DNA from: Wolbachia pipientis
GTDB taxonomy: Bacteria > Pseudomonadota > Alphaproteobacteria > Rickettsiales > Anaplasmataceae
DNA length: 64,000 nucleotides
Assembly: GCF_030373985.1 (NCBI RefSeq)
Contig: NZ_JAUCRB010000005.1
Location: 32,177-96,176, forward strand
Reading direction: 5' to 3'
The notes under the pieces were generated by a model. The model was not told where the DNA came from. It made no database searches and was given only the letters and a program-made list of their open reading frames with translations. A program made the translations under genes and the position numbers. Shown piece by piece: positions 42,350 to 52,429 of this stretch; the first letter of the stretch is position 1; each line of letters begins with the position of its first letter.

Positions 42350-42975
42350 TAACTCACCTTTTGTTCAATTTTAATGTTTTCAATCTTAATATCTTTACGC
42401 TCAGCTATTACTCTGTCAACTAAGCCAATTTTCTTTGCTTCTTCAGGATCCATGAATTTATCTCTTTCCATCATTCCTTCAATTTTCTTTAGCGAATTCC
42501 CAGTATGTTTTTCATAAACCTGATTCAGCTTCTTCTTAACTCGCAAAATTTCATTAGCATGTATTTCTATATCAGTTGCCTGCCCCTGATAACCACCAGA
42601 TGGCTGATGTATCATAATTCTTGAATGAGGCAAAGAATAACGCTTACCTTTTGTGCCAGCCGCAAGCAACAGAGAGCCCATAGATGCAGCTTGACCTATA
42701 CATAAAGTTGAAACATCTGACTTTATATACTGCATCGTATCATAGATCGATAAACCAGCAGTTACAACACCACCTGGTGAGTTAATATACATATAAATAT
42801 CTTTATCAGGGTTCTCCGATTCTAAAAACAAAAGCTGCGCTACTATTACGCTGGCCATGTTATCTTCAATAGGACCAGTTACAAAAATTATTCTCTCTTT
42901 TACTAACCTCGAATATATGTCATAAGCACGTTCACCGCGACTAGTTTGCTCAATTACAATTGGTATAAGAGTCAT
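42349..42975 (-). CDS. clpP: ClpP protease subunit
   Basis: The 208-residue serine protease has GPIEDNMAS, the Ser in [14 protein letters not shown], the His in [10 protein letters not shown] and a downstream Asp ([10 protein letters not shown]). Fourteen subunits form the chamber capped by ClpX. A 22-residue polar C terminus ([12 protein letters not shown]) is slightly long. It lies between tig and clpX. Confidence 0.97.
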   Translation of the reverse strand: MTLIPIVIEQTSRGERAYDIYSRLVKERIIFVTGPIEDNMASVIVAQLLFLESENPDKDIYMYINSPGGVVTAGLSIYDTMQYIKSDVSTLCIGQAASMGSLLLAAGTKGKRYSLPHSRIMIHQPSGGYQGQATDIEIHANEILRVKKKLNQVYEKHTGNSLKKIEGMMERDKFMDPEEAKKIGLVDRVIAERKDIKIENIKIEQKVS

Positions 42976-42986
42976 ACTCTTTCCTA

Positions 42987-44330
42987 CTAAATATTATCAA
43001 ATAACTCCTTTAACTCTTTCACAGAAATAACCTGTTTTTCTTTATTAACTTTTTCTATTATATAATCTGTAACTTTACGCTCAAGAGCATGTCCTCTCAC
43101 TAACTCCTGAAACTGTCTGTTCGACCTAAAATGTTTTAATACTCTATCAAATGGCATATTTTTACCGACATACTGATTCATAGTAACACTCAAAATATCA
43201 TTTTGAGTTAATGATATTCTATGTTCTGCACTAAACTTCATAAACAACATTGCAAGCTTTACACGCCTTTCAGCCTCTTTACACGAGTCACCTTTAGAGT
43301 TCAATTCCCTTTCCACTCTCTGTTGTTCCTGCTTTACCACATCTGTAGGTAAATCAAAGCTATAACTAGCATCCAAGCAATCAAACAGCTCTTTCTTAAT
43401 CAATAGATCTCCCATTTCTTTACATTGATCACCAATCATTTTTTTTGCATGATTTACTAGCGACAAATGATCTTCAAACCCAATCCCTTTAGCTACTTCA
43501 TCATCACTCTCAAAATCTTTGGCAACCTGAATATCATTAACTCGAACAGAAAAATTAGCCTCCTGCCCCGCAAGGGAAACTGCTTGGTAGTCTTCAGGAA
43601 ACTTCAACTTAAAGCTTTTCGTTTCTCCTTTTTTCATACCAATTAATTGATCCTCAAAACCATCAATAAATGTGCTAGACCCTAAAGTAACTTCAAAGTT
43701 TTTGTTACTTCCACCTTGAAAAAGCTTGTTCCTAATTCGCCCTTCAAAGTCAATTATCAGTTTATCACCATTTTTCGTTTGATAAGAAGCATCATCAACA
43801 GAGACAAAATTAGGAAATTCTATTTTCACAGAACCAATAAATTCTTTTATGTCACCCTCTTCAATCTTTGCCTCAACTCTTTTCAAATTTATTTTATCAA
43901 GATCTATTACTGGCACTTCTGGCATCAATTCAAAAGATAGTTTGTATACAAAATTGCCTTTCTCATCCTTTTTGTCTAGATCTGGTAATGATACAATATC
44001 AACTTTAGTATAAATGTGAGACTTGACTTCAATTTTTTTCATTAAATCACTTGAGCAATAGTCAATTGCACTATTTATCACATATTCCAACGCTTCACTT
44101 TTATAATTCTTAACAACAAGATTATAGGGCATCTTTCCAGACCTAAATCCAGGCAATTTTGCGTTTTTTGCTATTGCTTGTAATCTAGAATTTATCTTCT
44201 GCTTTATATAATCACTACTAACTGTAATTTCATACTCGTGCTTTAGTCTATCTACACTAAGTTCCCTATAGGCATATACGTCACTTGATGTATCTACTTC
44301 GACTGTATTTTGAGGTATATTACTAGACAT
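42987..44330 (-). CDS. tig: Trigger factor
   Basis: The 447-residue ribosome-bound chaperone has the N-terminal ribosome-docking part with the signature [12 protein letters not shown] (usual GFRxGKxP), a peptidyl-prolyl isomerase domain in the middle ([32 protein letters not shown]) and a helical C-terminal cradle. It shields nascent chains at the exit tunnel. It leads the tig-clpP-clpX-lon operon, with an 11-base gap to clpP. Confidence 0.95.
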   Translation of the reverse strand: MSSNIPQNTVEVDTSSDVYAYRELSVDRLKHEYEITVSSDYIKQKINSRLQAIAKNAKLPGFRSGKMPYNLVVKNYKSEALEYVINSAIDYCSSDLMKKIEVKSHIYTKVDIVSLPDLDKKDEKGNFVYKLSFELMPEVPVIDLDKINLKRVEAKIEEGDIKEFIGSVKIEFPNFVSVDDASYQTKNGDKLIIDFEGRIRNKLFQGGSNKNFEVTLGSSTFIDGFEDQLIGMKKGETKSFKLKFPEDYQAVSLAGQEANFSVRVNDIQVAKDFESDDEVAKGIGFEDHLSLVNHAKKMIGDQCKEMGDLLIKKELFDCLDASYSFDLPTDVVKQEQQRVERELNSKGDSCKEAERRVKLAMLFMKFSAEHRISLTQNDILSVTMNQYVGKNMPFDRVLKHFRSNRQFQELVRGHALERKVTDYIIEKVNKEKQVISVKELKELFDNI

Positions 44331-44486
44331 TACAATCCACTTGTAAATATTTTAATTTATTTCTTAATAAAGCCATTTTACCAGAATTTCAGTTAAACAC
44401 AATCCTCAAAACGGATTTTTCATACAGACAAAAGTGTATTTGGTAATTATAAATTTTTTCTTAAAATCTGAGTTACTTAATTCAAG

Positions 44487-44568
44487 TGCGGATAGAGGGA
44501 CTTGAACCCACACGAGCAAGCTCACCAGGACCTAAACCTGGCACGTCTACCAATTCCGTCATATCCGC
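44487..44568 (-). tRNA. tRNA-Leu (anticodon TAG)
   Basis: The 82-base gene folds with acceptor arm GCGGATA/TATCCGC, discriminator A, anticodon stem CCAGG/CCTGG around TTTAGGT (anticodon TAG), a long variable arm (GAGCTTGCTC) typical of class II tRNAs, and T arm GTGGGTTCAAGTCCCTC. CCA is not encoded and must be added. It sits upstream of tig on the same strand. Confidence 0.95.
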
Positions 44569-44587
44569 AAGAAATCTTCAATACTCC

Positions 44588-44615
44588 ATTATAGGTACCT
44601 TACTAAAATATTCAA
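44588..44615 (-). promoter_or_regulatory. Candidate sigma-70 promoter of tRNA-Leu
   Basis: On the minus strand TTGAAT (44615-44610) and TATAAT (44593-44588) are 16 bases apart. The tRNA begins about 20 bases downstream. The -10 box is perfect. Confidence 0.6.
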
Positions 44616-44707
44616 GGTTTAAAGTCTTACTTAATTTATGGTATTTACACAATCAAGAAACCTTATTAACATTTCTTAATGAAGGGACTAAATCCTGAAA
44701 ATCAATA

Positions 44708-45298
44708 ATGAGATTAATAACTAGCTTCTTACTCACAATTTTTTTGATCACACAGAGTAGCTGCACGCCTCTTATAATAGGTAGTGTAGTGGCCACAGCA
44801 ACATCAATAACAATGCAAGATAAATCCCTAGGAAATATCATTGACGATACAACTATGGTAATTAGAATCAATAAGGGTCTCTTAAAACATGGGCTATTTT
44901 CGTCTATAAAGGTTAAAGTAAGTGAAGGAAGAGTACTACTCATTGGAAACGTTGACACTCCCGAAAAACAACTCACAGCAGAAAAAATAGCTTGGCAACA
45001 AAAAGAAGTCAAAGAAGTAATCAATGAAATAAGAGTAACACCAATTCAAATGACTTCCATGCTCGACACCACTGTAGATGGTATAATAACAGGGGAAATA
45101 AGAACAAGACTTCTGGGAAAAAGAAATATCAAATCAATTAATTACAGCGTCAATACGGTTGATAGAGTTGTGTATTTGATGGGTATAGCTCAAAATAAAG
45201 CGGAACTAAAAGCTGTAATAGCAATTGCAAGAAAAGTAAAGGGAGTAAAACAAGTTGTAAGTTATATACGATATAGACACAGCAAGTTACGTCACTAA
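44708..45298 (+). CDS. BON-domain lipoprotein
   Basis: The 196-residue protein has a lipoprotein-like signal (LLTIFLITQSSC, Cys19) and two BON domains. The first spans about 45-110 (DTTMVIRINKGLLKHGLFSSIKVKVSEGRVLLIGNV) and the second about 117-190 (DGIITGEIRTRLLG...VNTVDRVVYLMGIAQNKAELKAV). The layout matches DolP/OsmY-type envelope proteins that bind phospholipid at the outer membrane. The gene lies alone between tRNA-Leu and gshB. Confidence 0.88.
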   Translation: MRLITSFLLTIFLITQSSCTPLIIGSVVATATSITMQDKSLGNIIDDTTMVIRINKGLLKHGLFSSIKVKVSEGRVLLIGNVDTPEKQLTAEKIAWQQKEVKEVINEIRVTPIQMTSMLDTTVDGIITGEIRTRLLGKRNIKSINYSVNTVDRVVYLMGIAQNKAELKAVIAIARKVKGVKQVVSYIRYRHSKLRH

Positions 45299-45341
45299 TG
45301 AAAACTTAGTTTCTAAACGGCAATTTTATGTTAAAAGTGAT

Positions 45342-46355
45342 ATGCAAATGAGAGTAACTTTTCAAATGGATGAAAGTATAAACTTTGAAACTGATACTAC
45401 ATTTGCATTAATAAAAGAGGCACAAAGAAGGAGGCATGAAGTTTTCGTCTATACTCCTAATAATTTATCCTTATCGGTATCATTCCAACGCGCGATGCTA
45501 GAATCTAGAGAGAAAGAAACATGGATCCCAGTATCAGCTACTCGGACAACAGAAGGTCTAATTGCTCTTGCTCAGAAAGTTAGTGTTGATGATTTTAATT
45601 TCATCTCCAAAAAAGATGTAGCTATCAATTTGAATGAAATGGATATCATATTTATCAGACAGGATCCACCCTTTAATATGCGTTATATCACAGCCACCTA
45701 TATTTTAGAAAAAACTAGCGCATTGGTAATTAACAATCCAACGGAGATAAGAAATTGTCCTGAAAAATTAATCACTTCATTATTTCCAGAGCTAATTCTG
45801 CCAACTTTGATTACTGAGAATATATTGATGATCAGAGATTTTTATCATAGCTATCAAGATATTATTCTGAAGCCATTGTATAGCTATGGAGGAAACGATG
45901 TAATAAGAATACAAGATGAAAACAATATTCAAGTAGTAGCTGAACTCATGATTGCGAAATATGAATGTCCTATAATTGCGCAAGCATTTTGCAAAAATAT
46001 AGATAAAGATAAAAGAATATTGTTACTGGATGGCCAACCAATTGGAGTAATGAAGCGAGTTCCAAGAGTTAGTGGAGAAATCAGGACAAATATACGGCTT
46101 GGAGCAAGTTTTGAACCTGTTGAAATGAACGACAGGGACAATGAGATATGTAATAAAATTGGTCCTGAACTGAAGAAAAGAGGGCTAACATTTGTCGGTA
46201 TCGATATTATAGATGACTTCCTCCTTGAAATTAACACAACTTCACCCACGGGAGTAGCTTACATCAATAAACTATATAATATATCACTAGAAAAAAAATT
46301 ATGGGATGTGTTTGAAGAAAAAGTAAGCAGCCATATCCGTCAACTAAATTTTTGA
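45342..46355 (+). CDS. gshB: Glutathione synthetase, with in-frame repeat insertion
   Basis: GshB joins gamma-glutamylcysteine and glycine. The ATP-grasp protein (337 residues) has MRVTFQMDESINFETDTTF, IFIRQDPPFNMRYITATY, NNPTEIRNCPEKL, ILKPLYSYGGNDVIRI, and VGIDIIDDFLLEINTTSPTG. Residues about 57-73 (REKETWIPVSATRTTEG) come from a palindromic element and have no counterpart in the family. An ATG two codons downstream could be the start. The last 16 bases overlap the convergent murG gene. Confidence 0.93.
   Translation: MQMRVTFQMDESINFETDTTFALIKEAQRRRHEVFVYTPNNLSLSVSFQRAMLESREKETWIPVSATRTTEGLIALAQKVSVDDFNFISKKDVAINLNEMDIIFIRQDPPFNMRYITATYILEKTSALVINNPTEIRNCPEKLITSLFPELILPTLITENILMIRDFYHSYQDIILKPLYSYGGNDVIRIQDENNIQVVAELMIAKYECPIIAQAFCKNIDKDKRILLLDGQPIGVMKRVPRVSGEIRTNIRLGASFEPVEMNDRDNEICNKIGPELKKRGLTFVGIDIIDDFLLEINTTSPTGVAYINKLYNISLEKKLWDVFEEKVSSHIRQLNF
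45511..45560. mobile_element. Palindromic element fragment (WPE-like) in gshB
   Basis: GGATCCCAGTATCAGCTACT (45523-45542) followed by CGGACAACAG matches the dapF copy almost exactly and is read in the same frame (WIPVSATRTT). It is a short, one-armed copy of about 50 bases. Confidence 0.75.
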
Positions 46356-47374
46356 ATTACCTTAATAAATTCAGTAATCCCATTTTTTATCCTTGTTTTC
46401 TTAGTATTACTGGCCATACCACGCAATTTTTGATGATCCTGTAATAAATCAAACAATAACTCTCTTAGATTTTTTTTTGTTTCACCATTTTGCTCAACTA
46501 TTACAGCTGCTCCCAAATCTTCAATATACTTTGCATTATAAAATTGATGATTATCTTTTGAGTGAGGGTAAGGAATATATATAGCAGGGCGCTTAGCAAG
46601 AGTGATTTCCGCTATTGAAGTTGCCCCTGCTCTGCTAATTACTAAATGAGCACTCGCCAACCTATTTTCCATATCATCAAAAAACTCACTTAATTCACAA
46701 TTGATTTTCTCACTTTCGTATAAGTTCTCAACTTTGCTTATATTTTTCTTCGTGCATTGCTGTGTTACTCTAATCTTCTCTTTCATTTCAATAGGCAGAC
46801 TACAAATTACATCACTTACTACATCATCAAAAAAATTTGCACCTTGACTACCTGCTATTATTAATATGTTTAGGTTTCCTTGAGCATAAGTGTGAGAATA
46901 GTTCTGTGCTTTTATCTCAACAAAATTTCCTATAAAAATACATTTACTGCTCTTTGCACACTTAGTCTCTGGAAAGCTAATTGCAATTAATCCCGCATCA
47001 TTGAAAAAGAATCTATTTACTCTCCCTAAAACTGTATTTTGTTCATGCAAAATTATAGGTATAGAGAGAACCTTTGCTGCAAGAAGAGTTGGAAAAGAAG
47101 CATAACCACCAAAACCAATGACTAGCCTCGGTTTTAATTTCCTTATTTGATATAGCGCTAATACACAGCTATACGTTAACAAAAGGAAAAACTTAAGCTT
47201 GCTGCTGCTTGGTTTACATAAAGGCAAAGCGTTGCCCTCCACATCAGTATTTTTATCTGTTTTTTTATCAGTAAATAATATACAATTGTACCCTTGCATC
47301 TTTAGTGCTTTTGCTAAAGTTATAGCTGGAAAAATGTGTCCGCCTGTACCGCCTGTTGCTAAAATAACATCCAT
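46340..47374 (-). CDS. murG: UDP-GlcNAc:lipid I GlcNAc transferase
   Basis: MurG adds GlcNAc to lipid I to make lipid II at the inner face of the membrane. The 344-residue GT-B protein has the N-terminal ATGGTGGHIFPAITLA, VIGFGGYASFPTLLAA, HEQNTVLGRVN, IIAGSQGANFF, VISRAGATSIAEI and PYPHSKDNHQFYNA. Length is normal. It converges with gshB, overlapping by 16 bases. Confidence 0.95.
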   Translation of the reverse strand: MDVILATGGTGGHIFPAITLAKALKMQGYNCILFTDKKTDKNTDVEGNALPLCKPSSSKLKFFLLLTYSCVLALYQIRKLKPRLVIGFGGYASFPTLLAAKVLSIPIILHEQNTVLGRVNRFFFNDAGLIAISFPETKCAKSSKCIFIGNFVEIKAQNYSHTYAQGNLNILIIAGSQGANFFDDVVSDVICSLPIEMKEKIRVTQQCTKKNISKVENLYESEKINCELSEFFDDMENRLASAHLVISRAGATSIAEITLAKRPAIYIPYPHSKDNHQFYNAKYIEDLGAAVIVEQNGETKKNLRELLFDLLQDHQKLRGMASNTKKTRIKNGITEFIKVIQKFS

Positions 47375-47463
47375 TTGTGAATAGGAAATTGATACTAGAC
47401 GTTAACTATTATTTAATAATTTGCAAGTAAAATTTTATTAAGCTTTATGGTAGGGAGTTAAAA

Positions 47464-47832
47464 ATGCCTGAAAATAATAGTAAAAAAGAACTCAATGAAA
47501 AAAATAAGCCTCAAGAACAAGAAGAAGGTAGAAGCGGAAGTTTTGTAGAATTGCTAAAAAACATAATAAAAGCTCTCTTTAATTCGGGAGTTGATCTATC
47601 TCAGCAAGAGCAATTTAATACAATGCAAATTGATCAGCAGCAAGGCTTAGATAACAAAGGAAAAAGTCCAGAAGAGCTTAATCCGAAGGCAAAGCTTAAG
47701 GTGAAAGAAGCAGCTGAAGGGCTGAAAGAAAGGTTGCAAAAACCTGATGCTGATAATCAATCTGTTGAAATTAAAGCACCCAATCAAACTTCCGTGCAAG
47801 ATATTGATAGTTCCAAAACAATGGAACGTTAG
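47464..47832 (+). CDS. Hypothetical charged protein
   Basis: The 122-residue protein is not recognised. It is highly charged and Gln/Glu/Lys-rich, with one amphipathic stretch (FVELLKNIIKALFNSGVDLSQQEQF, split here as residues 24-48) and a likely disordered C terminus. No signal or membrane segment is seen. A ribosome site (AGGGAG) precedes the ATG. It is divergent from murG and ends one base before the convergent lpd gene. Confidence 0.6.
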   Translation: MPENNSKKELNEKNKPQEQEEGRSGSFVELLKNIIKALFNSGVDLSQQEQFNTMQIDQQQGLDNKGKSPEELNPKAKLKVKEAAEGLKERLQKPDADNQSVEIKAPNQTSVQDIDSSKTMER

Positions 47833-47833
47833 C

Positions 47834-49228
47834 TCAACTATTTAACGATTTACCATCTGCAGCAAGAACTGATTCGTGTATCATCTCTGAAATGGTTGGA
47901 TGAGGAAAAATTGTAGACTTTATATCAAAATCTGTTCCTTCCAGTTGCTTTGCAAGAGTAAAATTGCTAATTAACTCTGTTATTTCTGCTCCTATCATGT
48001 GAGCCCCAAGAAGTTCACCTGTTTTTTTGTCTATCACTGTTTTCACTAACCCTTCAGTTTCATTGAGTGCAATAGACTTACCATTAAAATTAGCATGAAA
48101 TTTTCCTATTTTTATATCATATCCACTCTCTATTGCCTGTTTCTCAGTGAGGCCAACGCTTGCTATTTGCGGATGAGAGTAAGTGCAACTCGGTATGCAC
48201 TCCCTTTTTAATGCATGAGTATTATTACCAGCGATCTTTTCAACGCAGATCACAGCTTCATGACTTGCTTTATGTGCTAAACACGGCGGACCAGCTACAT
48301 CACCTATTGCATACACATTCGATTCATTAGTTTCATACCATTCATTCGTTTCAATAAAACCAGAAGAGCTTAATTTAATCTTTGTATTTTCCAAACCTAT
48401 ATTTTCAGTGTTTGCTTGAACACCAACTGCTACAATTACTCCATCAAATTCTTTGCTCTCACCACTACTAAGTAGTACTTTAATAAAGCCTTTATTCTTA
48501 GTAAGAGTTTTTACACTATTATTTGTATATATTTTTATTCCCTGTTTTGTAAATATCTCTTGTGCTAAACTTGAAATGTCTCTATCCTCCAACGGTAAAA
48601 TAGTGTCTTTTACCTCTACAATTGTTACATCAACTCCCAAAGTGCTATAAAAACTTGCAAATTCTACTCCAATTGCACCAGACCCTATAATCAGCAGTGA
48701 CTTTAGTAATCTATCTGGGGTCATAGCATGCTGTGCATTCCATGTTAAATCTCCATCTGCCTCTATTCCAGGAAGGTTTCGCGCTCTAACACCTGTTGCT
48801 AAAATAATATGCCTGGAAGAAATTTCTTGTTCTTCCTTGTCACTCTTATCACCAAAAATTTTTATAGCATGATTACCCGCAAGTTTACCAAAGCCATGAT
48901 AGACTTTGATGTTATTTTTTTTCATCAAATACACAACCCCGCTTGATAATTTGTCAACAACGCTTTTTGAGTACTTTACTATTGACCGTATATCAAAGCT
49001 TGCATCCTTTACTTTTATACCAAATTCCTCTGATTTTTTTATCAGTCTATAAACTTCAGATGTTCTAAGCAGCGATTTTGTTGGTATACATCCCCAATTT
49101 AAGCATATACCGCCTAAATTCTTTTCTTTTTCAACAATTGCAGTCTTAAACCCAAGCTGCGCTGCTCTAATTGCTGCTATATAACCACCAGGACCGCTGC
49201 CTATAACTGTAATATCGTATTCATCCAT
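47834..49228 (-). CDS. lpd: Dihydrolipoamide dehydrogenase, copy 1
   Basis: The E3 subunit reoxidises dihydrolipoamide with FAD and NAD. The 464-residue protein has the FAD motif VIGSGPGGYIAAIRAAQLG, the redox pair in GGICLNWGCIPTKSLL, a second nucleotide motif LIIGSGAIGVEFASFY, VYAIGDVAG, and the C-terminal HPTISEMIHE with the active His-Glu. A second, quite different copy lies at 51039. Relatives of this type often serve the pyruvate dehydrogenase complex, but the partner cannot be told from sequence alone. Confidence 0.95.
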   Translation of the reverse strand: MDEYDITVIGSGPGGYIAAIRAAQLGFKTAIVEKEKNLGGICLNWGCIPTKSLLRTSEVYRLIKKSEEFGIKVKDASFDIRSIVKYSKSVVDKLSSGVVYLMKKNNIKVYHGFGKLAGNHAIKIFGDKSDKEEQEISSRHIILATGVRARNLPGIEADGDLTWNAQHAMTPDRLLKSLLIIGSGAIGVEFASFYSTLGVDVTIVEVKDTILPLEDRDISSLAQEIFTKQGIKIYTNNSVKTLTKNKGFIKVLLSSGESKEFDGVIVAVGVQANTENIGLENTKIKLSSSGFIETNEWYETNESNVYAIGDVAGPPCLAHKASHEAVICVEKIAGNNTHALKRECIPSCTYSHPQIASVGLTEKQAIESGYDIKIGKFHANFNGKSIALNETEGLVKTVIDKKTGELLGAHMIGAEITELISNFTLAKQLEGTDFDIKSTIFPHPTISEMIHESVLAADGKSLNS

Positions 49229-49370
49229 TAGTTTTCTTCGTATTCAAAAGACTATATATAACAGATGGAACCCGTGCAATCAATGAAATTACCTCCTATC
49301 ACGTGAGTAGGTAACTGGCATTCAGATTTTTTTCGCCATAGAAACGGAATTAAAAATTGAATGCAAAAAC

Positions 49371-49691
49371 TACTTGATAAATTTCATCAGCCTCATTATC
49401 ATGGCACTAAAGGTATTTCTGGTTAAAAACTTGTTTTTGGTTCGCGCGGGTCCAATGGTAAAATTTAGTAAAAACTAAAGGTATTTTTTGGCAGGTTACA
49501 TTAAATTACTATGCTTGCATGTCTTTTAAGCTTTCTCTATATTCAGCCAAGTCGTACTTAAATTAAGCGTCAGCACATTATTACAGTGCCAACTTAAAGT
49601 ATTAGAGGGTTAAAACATGCTACTCGGGGTTTCTTTGTCTTTTTTTATTTAGTAAATTCCTTAACATTCAGATTAATTGCAGTTTAAGAGC
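49371..49691 (+). repeat. Dispersed repeat, copy 3 (long form)
   Basis: This is the closest relative of the repeat at 18291-18603. It lies in a gene-free gap of about 700 bases (49229-49936), which also holds palindromic-element pieces. No ORF is supported inside the gap. Confidence 0.7.
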
Positions 49692-49699
49692 CCAAGAGA

Positions 49700-49763
49700 G
49701 TGTCACGCGTGACACCGTCCACTTTATGATAATTGTCATTCCAGTGCGTGATACTGGTATGGC
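49700..49763. repeat. Palindromic-element pieces with a perfect 16-base palindrome
   Basis: GTGTCACGCGTGACAC at 49700-49715 is a perfect palindrome. TTGTCATTCCAGTGCGTGAT (49734-49753, continuing ACTGGTATGG) is the reverse-facing arm of the same element family. Confidence 0.65.
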
Positions 49764-49936
49764 TTTGTCGCAAAATAGGCATTGGGCATTAGTGTATTGC
49801 TACATACTTCTAAAAACTTTACATAATAATATAATATTTTGCTTATAAATCAATGTTTTTAACGCACAATAAGAACATTTTCGTTGTGATCAAGGTTTCT
49901 AGTATGTATATTAATAAGTCTTGTTTTCAATAAGTA

Positions 49937-51046
49937 ATGAGAGTAATAATTATTATGACAATGTTATTGTGTAGCAATTACACAATGGCAAGCGAGCAAA
50001 TAAGTCTAGTAGATAAAGGCCTATCCCAAGGATACGTAGCTCCAGTGCTTACAGAAAATAGCGTCATTCTGGCAGATAAGTATGGCACCTTATATTCCTT
50101 TAATGTTGATAACTCGAAGGTTACAAATTGGAAATTGCACCTTCCACACAGAAAAAAAATTGGTAACATGAGCCTATCGAGCCACGGAGGAAATGTTTTT
50201 TTGATAGTAAATAACGTTCTGCACACAATAGATGCAAAAACTGGTGAGATTCGGTGGCAAAAAGAACTGAGAGCTCCAGTAAGAGGGAAAGCAGTAGTAA
50301 TAAACAACAAATTGATAGTATTAACCATTGATAACTATCTGTACGCGTTTGATATAAAAGACGTCAGCTCCATTTGGGCTTATCAAAATGGCATCAACGA
50401 GTTTCGAGGTTTATATCCCGTATCGCCTGCAATTTCTGATAATAAAATAATAGCACCGTTTTCAAATGGTGAGTTAATAGCTTTTAATGAAGATGGTAAA
50501 AAATTGTGGAGCCAAAAATTGGCTACAAATCTTTTTGAAACACAGCTTACAGATGTAACCACTACACCAAGAGTACTTGGTGATACTTTAATAGCTACAA
50601 ACAATTCTTATATCTATGGTATTGATGTGAAATCAGGAAACATTTTATGGTCAAAGCCACTGCAAGTAAAAAGTGTATCTGACATTGAATCGTATTATAG
50701 TCCTCTTATTCCTGTAAAGGAACAAAGAGCCGGTGGTAGAATCTTTATAGTAACTAAAGACAATAAAATAATCGGTATCGACATACAAAGCGGAGAGACA
50801 GTCTGGACGTCTGATTTAATAGAAAATACGCAATTGTTTGCTCCAATTATGTATGCCCATACGTTATGGGTAACAAGCAACAAAAGTTCAATGTTTGCTT
50901 TTCCTGGGTCTGAAAGTGCGGTAAAGGCAATCAAAATACCAGGTAATGTGTTCCATACTCCAGTATTTTCTCATGATAAGATATATATAACAACCGAGGG
51001 AAATGGTGTTTATTCTTTAGAAAATAGGTTAGTTTTTTATGACTGA
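49937..51046 (+). CDS. BamB-like beta-propeller envelope protein
   Basis: The 369-residue protein has a signal peptide (about 1-18, ending ...TMA-SEQ) and repeated propeller blades with PQQ-like motifs (DKYGTLYSFNVDN, NVLHTIDAKTGEIRWQKEL, NSYIYGIDVKSGNILWSKPL, NKIIGIDIQSGETVWTSDL). This matches BamB, the scaffold lipoprotein of the outer-membrane protein assembly machine. A good lipobox is not seen (the Cys at 12 has Leu before it), so it may be soluble. Its last 8 bases overlap lpd copy 2. Confidence 0.82.
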   Translation: MRVIIIMTMLLCSNYTMASEQISLVDKGLSQGYVAPVLTENSVILADKYGTLYSFNVDNSKVTNWKLHLPHRKKIGNMSLSSHGGNVFLIVNNVLHTIDAKTGEIRWQKELRAPVRGKAVVINNKLIVLTIDNYLYAFDIKDVSSIWAYQNGINEFRGLYPVSPAISDNKIIAPFSNGELIAFNEDGKKLWSQKLATNLFETQLTDVTTTPRVLGDTLIATNNSYIYGIDVKSGNILWSKPLQVKSVSDIESYYSPLIPVKEQRAGGRIFIVTKDNKIIGIDIQSGETVWTSDLIENTQLFAPIMYAHTLWVTSNKSSMFAFPGSESAVKAIKIPGNVFHTPVFSHDKIYITTEGNGVYSLENRLVFYD

Positions 51047-52427
51047 TTATGATCTGATTGTTATAGGTGGTGGCCCAGGAGGCTATAAGTGTGCTATTGC
51101 CTCTGCAAAACTTGGACTGAAAGTTGCCTGCATAGACAAAAACAGCATTCTTGGCGGTACGTGCTTGCGAGTTGGATGTATACCCTCTAAAGCGTTACTT
51201 CACTCCTCCTATCAGTATGTTCACACAAAAAACGACTTGTCAAAACTTGGCATAAAAATCAAGGGTGCAAGTTTTGACTTAAAAGAAATGCTAGAATACA
51301 AGGACGCCAGAGTTCAGGAACTTGGAAAAGGAATAGAGTATTTTTTTAACCTTTACAAGATTACTAAAATTAACGGACTTGGAAAAATTACTTCTTTTGA
51401 TCAAAGCAACCTTGAAGTTTCAGTTGAAGGCAAGGCGCTGAAGACAAAAAATATAGTCATTGCAACCGGCTCTGATGTTAGTTCTTTACCAGGAATTAAT
51501 ATCGATGAGAAAAACATTATTTCATCTACCGGTGCTCTATCCCTAACTGAAGTGCCAAAAAAGCTCGTCTTAATTGGAGCTGGAGCAATAGGACTTGAAA
51601 TGTCTTCTATATGGAGCAGGCTGGGGTCTGAAGTTACTGTAGTAGAGTTTCTTGATAGAATCGCTGCAGCAATGGATGGAGAATTAAGCAAGTCTCTACT
51701 TTCCAGTCTTCAAAAACAAGGAATAAAATTTTTACTTAGCACTAAAATTGAGGAGATAAAACAAAGTAGTAATTCTTTAAACGTGAAAGTTTGCTCTACT
51801 AAAGATAACCAAACAAACATTATAGAAGCAGATAAGGTGCTCATTGCAGTGGGCCGCAAACCATGCACTGATGGTTTTGGTATCGATGACAAGATAAAAA
51901 AAAGTAATAGTGGTTTCGTTCAAGTTAACAACAGATATGAAACCAATGTGAAAGGAATATTTGCTATTGGTGACGCAATCGGTGGGGCAATGCTTGCTCA
52001 TAAAGCAGAGGAAGAAGGAATAGCAGCTGCAGAGATAATAGCAGGACAATCACCTCACGTTGATTATGAAATCATACCATCTGTAATTTACACTCACCCT
52101 GCGGTTTCTTCAATAGGGAAAACCGAAGAGGCATTAAAAAGTGCTGGTCGAAAGTATAAAGTTGGTAAATGTCGATTTGCTGCAAACGGCAGAGCAAAAA
52201 TTACTGATGATACCGAAGGATTCGTGAAGGTGATAACATGCGGCACAACAGATACAATATTAGGCGTGCATATCATAGGGGCATACGCTGATACGCTAAT
52301 TAACGAAGCAGCAGTTGCTATGGCATATGGTGCAGCAGCAGAGGATATATATAGAATTTGTCACTCTCATCCTGATGTAAACGAAGCCTTCCGTGATGCG
52401 TGTATTGACGCTTTCTTTAAAAAGTAA
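51039..52427 (+). CDS. lpd: Dihydrolipoamide dehydrogenase, copy 2
   Basis: The 462-residue protein has VIGGGPGGYKCAIASAKLG, the redox pair GGTCLRVGCIPSKALL, the second nucleotide motif LIGAGAIGLEMSSIW, IFAIGDAIGG and a C-terminal HPDVNEAFRDA with His-Glu. The CLRVGC active site and the ending resemble the alphaproteobacterial and mitochondrial E3 used by 2-oxoglutarate dehydrogenase. It follows the bamB-like gene with an overlap and precedes xerC by 2 bases. Confidence 0.95.
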   Translation: MTDYDLIVIGGGPGGYKCAIASAKLGLKVACIDKNSILGGTCLRVGCIPSKALLHSSYQYVHTKNDLSKLGIKIKGASFDLKEMLEYKDARVQELGKGIEYFFNLYKITKINGLGKITSFDQSNLEVSVEGKALKTKNIVIATGSDVSSLPGINIDEKNIISSTGALSLTEVPKKLVLIGAGAIGLEMSSIWSRLGSEVTVVEFLDRIAAAMDGELSKSLLSSLQKQGIKFLLSTKIEEIKQSSNSLNVKVCSTKDNQTNIIEADKVLIAVGRKPCTDGFGIDDKIKKSNSGFVQVNNRYETNVKGIFAIGDAIGGAMLAHKAEEEGIAAAEIIAGQSPHVDYEIIPSVIYTHPAVSSIGKTEEALKSAGRKYKVGKCRFAANGRAKITDDTEGFVKVITCGTTDTILGVHIIGAYADTLINEAAVAMAYGAAAEDIYRICHSHPDVNEAFRDACIDAFFKK

Positions 52428-52429
52428 CC

